From Paguma larvata (Eukaryota; Chordata; Mammalia; Carnivora; Viverridae): 64,000 bases of DNA. The notes beneath the pieces are model-generated. The model was not told the origin of the DNA. It searched no databases and saw only the letters and a program-made list of their open reading frames with translations. A program made the translations under genes and the position numbers. Of this stretch, positions 24,823 to 36,851 are shown piece after piece. Each line of letters starts with the position of its first letter. The stretch's first letter is position 1. The DNA lies in NCBI GenBank assembly GCA_030068075.1, contig CM057828.1, positions 113,263,699-113,327,698 on the forward strand, written 5' to 3'.

Positions 24823-25495
24823 AGTGGAAGAAGGAAAAGAGGGCTTTAGAAGAAAGGAAATCAACAAAGAGATAATGTGAAACAGTCTATGAGGCTGTTT
24901 TAGGAAAAAATTTGTATCCCCTGGCTAGCACAGCATTAGCAAAGTGAAAGGGATGCAGAACAATGTACAGAAAGACATTAAATGAGAGAAACATATTGAT
25001 GAGAATCAGATAACAAATCTAAGTACTCAGCAAATAAATAGAGAAGAAGCCCGGTGGGAGCTTCGGAGACATAATAAACTTTTTTTCTCTTTTAATCTGC
25101 GTGGTAAAAATATGATTGCTCATTTTATTCTTCTTTACATCAGACACATATTTTTAGTGTATATTTTATAACTAAAAAATGCAGAAAGAAAATAGAAACC
25201 AAACCAAGATAATTTTTGATATTGTTAAATAATGATACAGGCAGGTTGTTAGATATTAAGATATTTGTTTGAAGGGAAGAACACTATTAAAGGGAAAGAT
25301 TACCAAAGGCCAAAGAAGGTGGTCAGCGAAGAGTGCAGTTAACATTATATGTTAAAGGCATCATTGTTATTAAACAAAAATTAAGAAGTTAAGTGCAATT
25401 ATTTTGGCATGAATTTGTATTTAAGTTTTAATAAAGTAAAATTACAGTTAAAGCGATTAATTAATGGTTAAAATGATCTGAAATATTAGTCTTAC
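24823..25495. other. Intron, no gene seen
   Basis: A purine-rich stretch 24830-25040, then AT-rich unique-looking intron. The inverted duplication stops at 24822. Confidence 0.5.
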
Positions 25496-25608
25496 CTACT
25501 GATTTCTTTTTCTAATTCACCATTTTTCTTTTGTTCTTGATCCAAACTATATTCCAGAGATTGTTTTAACTCAATCAGTTTTTCTAGTTGTTGCCTGTCA
25601 TCTTCAAA
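25496..25608 (-). CDS. ANKRD26: ANKRD26-like coiled-coil exon
   Basis: 113 nt, acceptor TTCGAAG (a weak tract, T-run then CGA), donor AGTAG|GTAAGA. It encodes FEDDRQQLEKLIELKQSLEY followed by SLDQEQKKNGELEKEIS, a clear family match to the ...KLMELKQSLE... segment. Phase 0 in, phase 2 out. It lies downstream of the frameshift, so it would be untranslated unless that lesion is bypassed. Confidence 0.85.
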
Positions 25609-26655
25609 CTTCGAAAAAAAATGTTAAAGAAACTTATTTTTAAAAATTCACAGACTTATTCTTAAGATATTATTTCTCATGAATTCATGAGTAATATGTT
25701 TAGATAGGTTTATAAACTAAATTTTATAATTTAAATTTTATGACTTATAACTTATGACTTTAAATTATAAAATGTAGTTGATCAACTTGATGCCAATAAA
25801 AACAAATTTCAAAAATAAGGACCTTTCTTGAAACAGCTTAAACTAATTTTACATTTTCCTCTTTATTTTTTCTGGGTTTAAACTGCCAAGATTTACTTGT
25901 TAAATATACAGGTTCTTACCTATATTAATACTAAGTGTTAACAAAAAAAGTTTTAAAACTGGTTGTATTTACATTTTAGTTTCTAAAGATGCCCTTAGAA
26001 ACATTTTCATCACTAGCTTAAGATACTCTAGGTTTTGTGAGATTACATCTTATTAAGATAATCTTGGAAAAATTCCCATGCAATCCTCAATATTTTCTTG
26101 ATGATCAAATGACTTTACAATGAGATACTCTCATTCTCTGCAAGCATTTCAAGAATTCTCTGCAAGAATTCAATAACTCCTTTTCTATTAACCGTTTGCT
26201 TAACTAACTTTTGCAGCTTTGTCTATCACCCTGCTTCTCCCCTTTCACTGACCTCAAACACTCTTTAATGTATCGTCGCTTCCACAGATTCAACTTTTCT
26301 TCATTTATTTCCTCCTTTTACACTAAAATCTGACTTTCCATCCTATAATTCCACCAAGAAATTTTGAGTCTCATCAAGGACTTTTTTCAAGTCTTTATCC
26401 TGCTTCACTTCTCACCAGCAGGTGATAACATGACCATACCCTCCCCTCTGCTCTTCTAACCCCACTTTATTTTGAAAGGACAGCAACCCCTGACATTTAG
26501 TCCTTGACCCTTGCTATTTGTCTTTTCAAATGCTCTCAAGGCTTCAAAACCAGATTCTCTAATCTACATTTCCAGCTTTGACCCCTTCACTGAGGCCATC
26601 TGTATTTTCCCCTCTACCTTCTAGCTCCTCATAGACAACAGCCTCAGCCACACAC
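25609..26655. other. Intron, no gene seen
   Basis: AT-rich unique sequence to about 26100, then a pyrimidine-rich stretch 26150-26650 that resembles an old degraded repeat but could not be classified. Confidence 0.4.
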
Positions 26656-26667
26656 TCAAAATTCTTT

Positions 26668-26895
26668 TTTATTTTTAGATTTTTTCTATAAACTTTATTT
26701 ATTCTTGAGAGAGAGAGAGAATGACAGATTGCGAGTGGGGGAGGAACAGAGAGAGAAGGAGAGACAGAATCTGAAACAGGCTCCAGGGTCTGAGCTGTCA
26801 GCACAGAGCCCGACATGGGCTTGAACTCATGAACCGCAAGATTATGACCTGAGCCGAAGTCAGATTCTTAGCCGACTGAGCCACCCAGGCGCCCG
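26668..26895 (-). mobile_element. SINEC, antisense, with target duplication
   Basis: Flanked by tcaaaattcttt at 26656 and 26896. Ends gccacccaggcgccc. Confidence 0.95.
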
Positions 26896-27503
26896 TCAAA
26901 ATTCTTTACTTGATGTGGATTACCTTTGTAGACAGCTAATCTTGTACATTTTATTTTGACTCTATTTGCTGTCACTTCGAGTGTATTTTTCTTGTTTAAT
27001 ATTAGCAGGCACCCTTACCCTTAGGATGCTGACCTGCACATTTGTCTTGCTTCACTTTTATAACACGAAAGTTTTTTGCAAGGGCTAGATTATCAATTGT
27101 TTGCTTTGTTTCCTTTTGAGTCGTTTGTTATTCCATAGAGACCTCACCTTATGGAAGTCTTCTTCTGAAGTTCCTTTCAGGCACATACTTGACTATGTTG
27201 TTAGGAAGGTTAAGTTGGCTAGAGCTACCTCTACTTCCCAATCCAGATTCTTCCCCTCAAAATTGTGTTCATCAAATATCCTAACCCAAATTACTTGACC
27301 AAATCCCTTTCTCTGGCCTGGGGATTCATGAGATAAGAACCTTCTAGAGAAGTCAGGGCTATAGACTGAGTTGGTGGAAAGCTATCTAAGTTTTTGTTTC
27401 ACAAGGGCAGACCTGAAAGTGACAAATCATTTCATGCCATAACCCTAATTCATTTCTAGGAAGCTACAGAAAATCCCTCATTATTTTCTAAAGAGCTGAA
27501 TCT

Positions 27504-27725
27504 GGGGTGCCTGGGTGGCTCAGTCAGTTAAGCGTCCGACTTCGGCTCAGGTCATGATCTCACAGTCTGTGAGTTCGAGCCCCGCGTTGGGCTCTGTGCT
27601 GACAGCTCAGAGCCTGGAGCCTGCTTCAGATTCTGTGTCTCCCTCTCTCTCTGACCCTCCCCCACTCATGCTTTGTCTCTCTTGCTCTCAAAAATAAATA
27701 AAAAAAAGATAAAATAAATTTTTTA
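27504..27725 (+). mobile_element. SINEC, sense, with target duplication
   Basis: Head ggggtgcctgggtggctcag. Flanks aaagagctgaatct and aaaaagctgaatct. Confidence 0.95.
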
Positions 27726-27739
27726 AAAAGCTGAATCTG

Positions 27740-28630
27740 TTCCAGATATTCTTACAAATTTTACTTTTTGATACCTTAAAGATTTCTTTATGACACACCA
27801 GAAGGACAACTCCTAGCATCCTCATTCACAGAAGACTTATCAACATAGTGTCATGTTACTTGCATGAAGAGGATGCTAATACAATGTGACTAATTTATAA
27901 GAAGTGTCGAAAAAAAATAATTTTCAATGTTTCTTCAGCCACAAAAAGGACCAGTCAACAGAATGTTCTAGTTCCCCTGATGGGTAAGGCTGTCTAATGA
28001 AATTTTCATGTATGTAGCTTTTGTGACGGAAAGAAACTAGTTGGTCATTGTATCTACCTCATTACTCCCACTTAGGATTTACAAGGTAGTCTTCTCATCT
28101 TAAATCATTGGTAGCCTCTCCTCCAAAGGAGGGTGAGAGTGTTATGACATTACTGTCCTGCTTGGTAAACAGTTCTATAGTCTCACTACATATCACTAAA
28201 TCAGAATCCTGAATTGAACATTGTCCTTCCTGAGATTGAATTGTTAAATCTTTGAAAGGCTGATGAACTCAAGTGAATGGAAAAAAATTAGTTTCTGAAC
28301 TTGCAATGGTAGGAGCTCTATGTTATATGTAAGGCCCTGACTGAGCATCCATGTCTACTTTTTCACTGGCATTTCTATTCCTTTACAAAATCCAGCAAAC
28401 AGAAAATTCCATTCCTTTGAGAAAAAGGTTTTGCATTACGACCTAGTAGTCATTCTGGAGGAAGACAATAAATTGCAAATTTGTAATTATAAATTACAAC
28501 AAATCATCATTAAAAGAACCCATTCTCCAAATCTCACTGAAGGGTTTAGATTACAAGAAAAAGTCAGAATTCAGGATCAAATAATTACTCAAAGTTTGGG
28601 GAATTTTTAAACATACTGAAAAATATTACC
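27740..28630. other. Intron, no gene seen
   Basis: Unique-looking AT-rich sequence without open frames of note. Confidence 0.5.
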
Positions 28631-28639
28631 GGGAACTCA

Positions 28640-28745
28640 AGACATCTATCTGTATGCCCACATTCACAGCAGCATTATTAACAGTAGTCAAAAGGTGGAA
28701 TACAAATGTTCACTGACCGGATAAACAAAATGTGGTATGTAGAAC
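28640..28745 (+). mobile_element. L1 ORF2 fragment
   Basis: Diverged match to the ORF2 segment that encodes ...[10 protein letters not shown]...; contains cattcacagcagcattatta. Confidence 0.6.
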
Positions 28746-29009
28746 ACATATCTTTTTTATTAAAATATTACTTAGACTATCACAATCTTTTTTATTAAAA
28801 TCTTACTACAAAACATTATTAATTTTTTAATTCAATCAACTTCATCTATAAAGAAGAATTACATCACTAGTAGCAATTAGTCATAATAGGAACCTAAGAA
28901 ATATTTTTATCAGTGAGGTCTTTCATATTATCCAAAACATTCTTATAGTCTCCTACTAGTGAAATAAGAATTCCTTTTCAGTAGGACAGAAATGAAGAGA
29001 CTGACTTAC

Positions 29010-29102
29010 CAAACTTGTACTTAACAAGTTTTTCTGCAGGTGTCAATTTTGTCTGCTTGCTTTTCGATTGTAACTTTCAACTGGCCATTTTCAACTTCAA
29101 GC
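29010..29102 (-). pseudogene. ANKRD26: ANKRD26-like exon with 1-nt deletion
   Basis: 93 nt where the family has 94 (one base completing a codon plus 31 codons). Acceptor ATGTTAG and donor TTTG|GTAAGT are intact. The correct frame reads LEVENGQLKVTIEKQADKI and then shifts near 29040-29042. The shifted frame gives TCRKTC and a TAA at 29021-29023. In the other frame the expected family end (LQKNLL...L) is visible. Skipping this exon would not restore the frame, because the preceding exon ends in phase 2 and the next begins in phase 0. Translation should therefore stop here unless the base is an assembly error. Confidence 0.85.
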
Positions 29103-29433
29103 CTAACATGCAGATTTTAAAATAATTAGTCTCACACATAAATTTTAAAAATACCCTATAATTTCGGAACAAACAAATGAGAGTATTACATAATTTTTAA
29201 AATTTTTAACGAGGAAGATCTGGCAATTTTGCCAGTTTGTTAATTGTGTTTTGTGGATAATGTGCAAATTTTAGAGATAATATGCAAAAATTATGCATTT
29301 CAAAATAGCTAGGAGCTGGAATTTTTATCCAGCTCAACAATGCTATATTATCATGACTAATATATTTCTCATACTACACTGCTTATCTGCTTTATAAATA
29401 CTCAAGTTATCTTCTGTCATGCTTAAATTATAC

Positions 29434-29504
29434 TTTTGCACATGGTCTTCCGTCTTCTCGGCACGTCTTACGGCCTCTGTATATCCATCTTGTGCTTCTT
29501 GCAA
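29434..29504 (-). CDS. ANKRD26: ANKRD26-like short exon (71 nt)
   Basis: 71 nt, acceptor ATTTTAG, donor CAAAA|GTATAA. It encodes LQEAQDGYTEAVRRAEKTED plus HVQ and the first two bases of a Lys codon. The family counterpart has the same length and phase (LQEAQDRHTEAVR...). It ends in phase 2. Confidence 0.85.
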
Positions 29505-29579
29505 CTAAAATAAAGAAAAAAATACTTTTAACTACTGACAATCTAGTATAACACCATAACCTGTTTATGTAACTAAGAA

Positions 29580-29786
29580 AAAATTTTTTTTTAATTTTAG
29601 AGAGAGAGAGAGAGAGAGAGTGCGCGCACAAACGGGGTACAGGGGCAGAGGGAGAGAAAATCTTAACCAGGCTTCAAGCTCAGGGCGGAGCCTGATTTGG
29701 GGCTTCCTCTCACAACCTTGGAATCATGACCTGAGTTGAAATTAAGACTTAGGATGCTAAACCAACTAAGCCACCCAGGTGCCCCT
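29580..29786 (-). mobile_element. SINEC, antisense
   Basis: (GA)n block then gccacccaggtgcccc. Flanks tgtaactaag on both sides. It begins about 75 nt upstream of the exon at 29434-29504. Confidence 0.93.
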
Positions 29787-30219
29787 GTAACTAAGAGCTT
29801 ATTGGGCACAGCCACGCTCTCCTCTACATGCTGATTTATGGCTACTTTTATGCCATAACAGCAGAGTGGAGCTGCTACAACAGTGACCTAAGACCTACAA
29901 AGGCTAAAATACTTAAATGGTCTTACAGTATAGTTTATCAACCTTTACGCTACCTGAAAAATATCACATTTTTAATGTTTTTAAATTATATGTTATCAGA
30001 TAAACATACAACTTTGTATCCTGATCAAATGGAGGAAATATAGGAAATTACCTTATGATAAACGTTTCTATTTTTGTATTCCAAGCACCACATCAAATAT
30101 AATTTTAAATATTCACATATGTGAATGACTATGGTTATTCTAGTGATTATAAAACTTAACATGCTGTTTTCAGTGACAAAAAGATATTTCATGGAATAGT
30201 TTGAAAAGCAGTATCTTAG

Positions 30220-30640
30220 TAGGAGCCTGAATGCCTGGGTCTGAATTCCCAATCCCGCAAGTAATTAGCTGTATGACCTTGAGCAAATGACCTAAAATTT
30301 CTGTGTCTCAGTTTCTTCATCTGTAAAATGAAGATAATAATAGCATCTACTGGGGCTCCTGGGTGGCTTAGTTGCTTAAGCGTCTGGCTCTTGATTTCAG
30401 CCCAGGTCATGATCTCAGGGTCATGTGATTGAGCCCTACATCGGGCTCTGCACAGACAGTGAGCAGCCTGCTTGGGCTTCTCTCTCTCTCTCCCTATCTG
30501 CCCTTCCCTGCAATATTTCTCCTTCTCTCAAAATAAATAAATGTAAAAAAAATGATCCTAAAAAAATAATAATAGTATCCACCTCACTGGGATGTTGGGA
30601 AGAGTCAATTCGGGAATATACATCAACAACTTAGAAGGGT
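30220..30640 (+). repeat. MIR split by a SINEC
   Basis: MIR-type core (gtgtctcagtttcttcatct, then gtaaaatgaagataataata) interrupted at about 30352-30566 by the SINE. Its continuation (cacctcactgggatgttggg) follows. Confidence 0.75.
30352..30566 (+). mobile_element. SINEC, sense, inside MIR
   Basis: Head ggggctcctgggtggcttag. A decayed target duplication around aataataatag(c/t)atc. Confidence 0.93.
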
Positions 30641-30851
30641 ACTTCTAAGTGTCTAAGTGTCTGTAATTAGCAGTATTACTGTTGCTGTATCTGATGTTCC
30701 AATAAAATTTGACATTTTAGGCAGATGGCATGCCAATGAAAGTGGTCTCCTCTCCATATTAGACTGAAGTTATTCTTCATATCACTGAAAGTGGCAGCAA
30801 ATGGGGAGCATGAGGCCCAAAATTTTTGCTCAGTACTTTCAAACACTTTCA

Positions 30852-30937
30852 CCAACAGTACATTTTTTCTACTTATAATAGAAAAAATTATTCCACTAGC
30901 CAACAGTACATTTTTTCTACTTATAATAATTTTAACT
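30852..30937. repeat. Short tandem duplication (~47-nt unit)
   Basis: caacagtacattttttctac plus ttataata occurs at about 30853 and again at about 30900. Confidence 0.85.
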
Positions 30938-31387
30938 TACTTCCTCTCTGTACTACTCGGTGGGCAATGCTCATGGACTACAGTACAAATAGTACCTCCT
31001 AGATTGAGTCATAAATAATTTACATGACCATCAGAGGGCAAGGTAAAGCCACTGACATGGAAACGACGGACTCTTGCTAAATCAAAGTTCCTCAATCGTT
31101 TTATGTTCATACTGTTTATCTTAGCAACTGTTTATGTTAGGGTGCTTTAGCATGTGCTCTGATGAGATTAAGGCTTTGTGGTAAAGGCATATCAGAAAAA
31201 CTGTGCCCAGAGCTTCACAGTTGGTAAAGTGCTATAAATCTATAAATCCCAGTTCTGGCTGCATAATGAAGAAAGGCAAATTTAGACTGCTTTTTCATAG
31301 TGAAGGGAGAAAAAACACAAACATTTGATTGAACACTTCTATTAGATTAAGTGCTTTCAATTTTATATATACATATGTATGTATATA

Positions 31388-31591
31388 AATATATTTTTTA
31401 ATGTTTATTTTTTGAGAGAGAGAGAGAGAGCACGAATGGGGGTGAAGCAGAGAGAGAGAGGGAGACAAAGGATCCAAAGCAGGCTCTGCTGACAGCAGAG
31501 AGCCCGATGCAGGGCTCAAACTCAGGAACCAGGAGATCATGACCCTAAGATGAATTCAGATGCTGAACTCACTTGAGCCACCCAGGTATCC
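31388..31591 (-). mobile_element. SINEC, antisense
   Basis: (GA)n block 31416-31430 and reversed head gagccacccaggtatccc. Confidence 0.9.
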
Positions 31592-32085
31592 CTCAATTTT
31601 ATATTTAATTGCTTAAAGTACATTTAGCATAAAAGCTGTTATACCAATGTTTCCAAGAAGAAATTATTGATATGGTATAAAGTACTTAGATTTATCAAAA
31701 AAACTGTGAAGATATTTTCAATTTATACAAGGGTAAGTACCAGACATATCGAATATAATTCCCTTAAATAAATTTATACTTAGAAAGATGAAATTACCTC
31801 TGATGAAAAAAAATGAAAACAACGTAAAATAAAGGATGAAATTGTTCTGCACAGACTAGATGACAAGTGTCAAGAGAGTAAGGCCAATGGGAATGAGAAC
31901 AGTCAGAGAAAGTCCATGAAGAATGAGACTGGGAGCCAGGTCTGAATAATGTAGGTGTAGGCACGAGGAACAGAAACTCAAAAGACAGTAAGGACTGCAG
32001 GAGTAAAGGCTGAGTGATGGTGAAATCAACCCAATGAAGTCAGAAGATAAAATCTGATGGCAGGGAAATAAGAACAGATGTCCAC
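31592..32085. other. Intron, no gene seen
   Basis: AT-rich, then purine-rich sequence. No exon signal was found. Confidence 0.45.
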
Positions 32086-32089
32086 ACAA

Positions 32090-32545
32090 TATCGAAATGA
32101 ATGTTCATAAGCAGCATTATTAATAGCCAAAAAGTGGAAACGCCCCAGAGGTCCATCAACTGATGAATGAACAAGGGCCTTAGCCCGCAGTGGAGTACTC
32201 CTTGACAAGAAACAGAAATGAAGCACTCTTCGAAGCTATAACCAACACGATGAACCCTGAAAGCATGCAGTGAAGCTAGGCACAAAGGACCACACATGGT
32301 GGGACTCCATCTCTATGAAATAGAATAGGCAGCTACCCTGAGACAGAAAGTAGTAGACTGCTGGTTGCCTGAGGCTGGGGGCAACAGGTAAGGGTTTCCT
32401 TCCAGGGTGATGAAAACATTCTACCTGATGGCAGTGATGGCTGCACGAGGATACTCAGAGACACGGAACTGTACGTGTCAAATGGGTGAGTTTTATGCTA
32501 TGTGAACTGTCCCTCAGTAGAGCTTTAAAAAATTCCAATGGCAGG
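32090..32545 (+). mobile_element. Old L1 3' end
   Basis: ORF2 tail-like (gaggtccatcaactgatgaa, then gaagctataaccaacacgat) and 3' UTR-like gactgctggttgcctgaggc. Confidence 0.75.
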
Positions 32546-32855
32546 ACATAGATAATTTTCTTAATTCTCTCTTTTGGGTGTATATAACATACAGGATCTG
32601 AATATTTCCATGCTTTTACAATATATCTAAAAGGGACAAGAAAATGAAGGAAATGTCTAAGTTCAAGTGGTTTGTGAAGTGGTCTTTCTGTACACGTCAT
32701 CCTGAGGCCGATACAGATCCTTCATAAAAGTGAAGATAATAAGACAATTTTCTGAAACATTCCATTAAACATTATCTTCTGATTTTATCTGGCTTGCCTC
32801 ATCATGGTAACAGAGATAGCAGTAAAAAACATTGTTTAGTAGGGAAAAGTCTCTT

Positions 32856-33066
32856 GGGGCACATAGGCAACTAAATCAGTTAAGCGTCCAATTCTTGATT
32901 TCAGCTCAGGCCATGATCTCAGGCTTCCTGAGATTGAGCCCCACATTGGGCTCTGGACTGACAGCATGGCGCCTGCTTGGGATTCTCTCTCTCCTTTTCC
33001 TGCCCCTCCCCTGTTAACATGCACGCCCGCTCTCTCACTCTCAAACCATAAAAACTTAAAAAAATA
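32856..33066 (+). mobile_element. Diverged SINEC, sense
   Basis: Damaged head ggggcacataggcaactaaa but a clear body (ttaagcgtccaattcttgat) and CT-rich 3' part. Confidence 0.88.
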
Positions 33067-33341
33067 TATTAAAGAAAAAAAGTTCCCAATTTCTGTGAGT
33101 AAAGATACAAAAGCCTCAACTTTCCTAAGAGTGAATGTTTTAAGAGAAAATGTTTAATACAAATAGTAGAAGGAAAGTCAGAGTTTAAGAAATAAATGCA
33201 TTGTGATGATACTAAAATCATAATAAATTAATTATAACAAAATACAAAAGAAAGCAGTCCATGGAAATTAGCATCCTAAAATACTTTGTATTACTTAACC
33301 AGGTATGAATTAACTATTGACAGGTTACATTTAATACATAC

Positions 33342-33494
33342 CTGACTTCTGATTTTATCTAATTTCTTCTTTAGATCCTGTGTCTCATCTTCTAAACTAA
33401 GACGATAACGTGATATAATCTCCAGTGAAGCCTCTGACATAGACTGTTTTTTCAGAGTTTCAGCCAGTTCTTCTTGAAGTTGTCTCACAACCAC
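33342..33494 (-). CDS. ANKRD26: ANKRD26-like coiled-coil exon
   Basis: 153 nt, 51 codons, phase 0 to 0; acceptor TTATTAG, donor AGTCAG|GTATGT. It reads VVVRQLQEELAETLKKQSMS, then EASLEIISRYRLSLEDETQD and LKKKLDKIRSQ. The order and length match the family exactly. Confidence 0.92.
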
Positions 33495-34586
33495 CTAATA
33501 AGACATTTCTGTTACTGATACTATAATCCTTATTATTAAATTATGTTAATAATATACAACTCTTACATACGTACTTTGAGAAATATTGCCACATACATCA
33601 ATTCACCTTCTTTTCCTAACAGGTACATATTCCTGTGTACTGAATTCAGTTAAAGACACTGTTATCTTCCTGCCTAGGCAGAGTTACGTCACTTAGATAA
33701 TGAATTCAGCCTCACTCTCCATTCCCCACTGATGAATTGGCAAAGCTCCATAACCTACAGAAGTCTCCGAAAGAAATGGGGATATAGGTGGTACTAGCAG
33801 TGGTAAATTCCAAATTATGAAATGTTTTCCCTCTTTTTCATTAGAGGCTTAAATTACCGCCAGAGCTCCTCACATATTCAATCCTCTGCTCAAGTCCGTC
33901 TAATAGATTCCTACCTCAGAACAAAAGTAAAGTTATTCCAATGGCCTTCAAGGCCCTAGATTACCTGGATCCCACCTCCCTTCCCTGATCTCAGTTCCTA
34001 CAGCTCTCTCCCCTACTCACTCCATTCCTGCTAAACAAGAATCCTGCAACCCCCTCCTTAGTCTGAAAATGGACATCCAATGCCAAATTAATAAATCAAA
34101 GAAAGATACAACTCTCTTTCTACTGGACAAACTTATGCCCAAATGATAGTAATTGAGCTTTGAAATGAGCAAATTATTTGTTAAAATGTTTAAAATAAGT
34201 TAGAAATAGCCGTGGGAAGATTAATCAAACATAGCTTTGCTAAAACACACCACAGTTGTCCCAAGTTATGATTTAATGAAAAGTAGATGCCTTTAAAGAA
34301 TTAAAAAATGTTGTAGGAATACATGATTTGAGACTAAAAATTAAAATTTATGTGAATGAAATTAAAATCATGCGAACTTAAAATGTACAAAAAGCTACAA
34401 AAGGAAAAGTACTACCAGATAGAGCGCCTACACTTCATTTGATCTGGGAAATATGGAGTTAACTCTCCAGTTAACCCACTTAATTGAATCTCAGTTTCAA
34501 AATACTCACTTTACATTTGAGCATTTTCATTTACCAGTTCATCACAGTAATAAAATGTGGTGGCAAACATTAAACTTATCATTGTA
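33495..34586. other. Intron, no gene seen
   Basis: Unique-looking intron, slightly GC-richer around 33640-34060. No frame of interest. Confidence 0.5.
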
Positions 34587-34782
34587 GGGGTGTCTGGGTG
34601 GCTTCTTCGGTTAAGCCAATCAACTCTTGGTTTCGGCTCAGGTCATGAATCTCACAGTTCATGAGTTTGAGCCCTGCATCGGGCTCTATGCTGCCAGTGC
34701 CGAGCCTGCTTGGGATTCTTTCTCTCTGCTCCTCCCCAGCTCATGTTCTCTCTTTCTCTCTCTCAAAATAAACTTTAAAAAA
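34587..34782 (+). mobile_element. SINEC, sense
   Basis: Head ggggtgtctgggtggcttct. It ends about 270 nt from the 957-nt exon. Confidence 0.92.
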
Positions 34783-35051
34783 GTATTATTGTTGCAACGT
34801 AAGACTATTATCTATTAACAATTTATAACTTAATGTCTTAAAGTTTCATAGGTGACACAATATCTTTACTCAATTTAAGGCACCTCTCAGGTCTAATTTT
34901 TATTTGCAGCATACAAGTTATGCTTTTATGTTGATTGATAGACTGTTTCTTCTTTTAATATACAGCTAGATTCAAAATTCAGCCATAATCAAATACCACC
35001 TGTATTTTCTTTCCAGAAATCTGAAAAATACTTATCTTTCTGCATACTTAC

Positions 35052-36008
35052 GTCTCTGTTTGCTTTCTCATTTTCATACTGATCCATTCTTTCCTTTAAA
35101 TGATTACATTCATCGATTAACTCTTTATTTCTTTCTTTCAGCATAAGACCTTGTTTTTCACTTTCGGCTTGAAGGTTCTTTAGGATATCCTGAAAGTGCT
35201 CTTGGATATTAATTACTAGCTTTTCTTTATTATCGACTTTGTTGTTAGCATCATCTAATTGCTGTCGAAGCAACATATTTTCACTCTGTAGTTGAGATAA
35301 TCTCTCCTCTAAGGATTCTTGCTTTCCAATGTATTTATTAACTTTACTTTGTTCGTTCTGATACTTGTGTTCAATTTCCTTCTTCTGACACTGTGTTTGG
35401 TTTAGATCTCTTTGTACACATTCTAAAACTAAAGTCTTTTCTCTAAGAGCATCTTTTGTGTGATGGAGCTCAATTTCTAGGGTATTGAATTTAGTTTCAA
35501 CTTGAGAAAGTTGCTGAGAAAGAATTTCATTGTTATCTTTTAGATTAGACACATCAAAATTCATTTCAGCCTGTAAACGAAACCACTCATCTCTTGCTCT
35601 TTGGAAAGCAAGTTCTAGGTCTTTTCTTGACGTCTGACTCTGATCCTGATCTGGTACAGCAGGAGCCAGCCCAGCACGGTACGATTCAACCTCTACTTCC
35701 AGTCTCTCTTTATTTTGCTTTTCATTCTCTAATTTAGAGGTTAGCATTGTTATCTCAGCTGTCAGATCATTAACCTTTCCATTATATTGGAGTATTGTTT
35801 TCATTAATGTTTCCTCATTCTGTTTTATGGTCTTTTGAAGACTGTCATTCTTATCTTTTACCATTTCAAAGTCTTCACGATATTTCTTTTCCTTTCCCTG
35901 GTTCTGATTTTTTATGGTGTCTATTTCCAGTCTTAGCATGGCAATTTCATCCTGCAACATGTGGTTTGTATGCAACAGATCTTGTTGTTTTTCATAACTA
36001 TCAGAAAC
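35052..36008 (-). CDS. ANKRD26: ANKRD26-like large coiled-coil exon (957 nt)
   Basis: 957 nt, 319 codons, fully open, phase 0 at both ends; acceptor TTCCTTAG, donor GAGAC|GTAAGT. It starts [20 protein letters not shown] and carries landmark stretches [77 protein letters not shown] and [20 protein letters not shown]. It is almost continuous heptads with very high Glu/Lys/Gln. This corresponds to the CCDC144C-type coiled-coil region of the family and normally mediates oligomerisation and partner binding. Preservation of such a long open frame argues that loss of function, if any, was recent. Confidence 0.93.
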
Positions 36009-36116
36009 CTAAGGAAAACAAAGGAGATTTTCAGATAGCACTCAATAAAATTACATTATCGTGATTTTCTCTGAAATTAAGTATAACCTATGTTTATACA
36101 ATGAAAAGGTTACAAG

Positions 36117-36312
36117 GGGCAGCAGGGTGGATCAGTTGGTTAACCCTCTGACTCTTGATTTTGGCTCAGAGTATGACCTCAGATTGGGTGGGTACAAGCC
36201 CCGTGTCAGGCTCTGTGCTGACACTACAGAGCCTGCTTGGGATTCTCTCTCTCTCTCTCTCTCTGCTCCTCCCCTACTTGCACTCTCTCCCTCTCTCAAA
36301 AATAAATAAGTA
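36117..36312 (+). mobile_element. SINEC, sense
   Basis: Head ggggcagcagggtggatcag, about 110 nt upstream of the acceptor at 36008 and antisense to the gene. Confidence 0.9.
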
Positions 36313-36327
36313 AACATAAAAGAGAGA

Positions 36328-36372
36328 AAAGGAAGGAAGGAAGGAAGGAAGGAACTGAGAAAGAAAGAAGGA
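36328..36372. repeat. (GGAA)n microsatellite
   Basis: Five to six ggaa units, then imperfect agaa units. Confidence 0.85.
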
Positions 36373-36620
36373 TATTGGTAAGTGAATAATCAAATGGAAA
36401 AAAATAATTTTGGCTCTAAATCTCACATTTCATGAAAGCATAGATTTCCAAAACTTCAAAACGTTAATTGAAGATAATGAATGCATGAAAGAAAGAAAGA
36501 ATTCAGGAGAAAATTTTAAGAATCTCAGAATTGGAAAGTTCTTCTCTGATTTACAGCAAATCAGAAGACCTGAAATAAAAGATTAATAAATCTGACTACA
36601 CTTAAAAATTGAGTTTATAG

Positions 36621-36836
36621 TGGCGCCTGGGTGGCTCAGTCAGTTAAGCGGCCGACTTCAGCTCAGGTCATGATCTCACGGTCTGTGAGTTCGAGCCCCG
36701 CGTCGGGCTCTGTGCTGATGGCTCAGAGCCTGGAGCCTGCTTCAGATTCAGCATCTGCCTCTCTCTCTCTCTGCCCTTCCCTTGCTCATGCTATATCTCT
36801 CAAAAATAAATAAACGTTAAAAAAATTTTTTTGAAA
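36621..36836 (+). mobile_element. SINEC, sense, young, with target duplication
   Basis: Near-consensus body. Flanks aaaaattgagtttatag and aaaaattgaatttatag. Confidence 0.96.
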
Positions 36837-36851
36837 AATTGAATTTATAGT

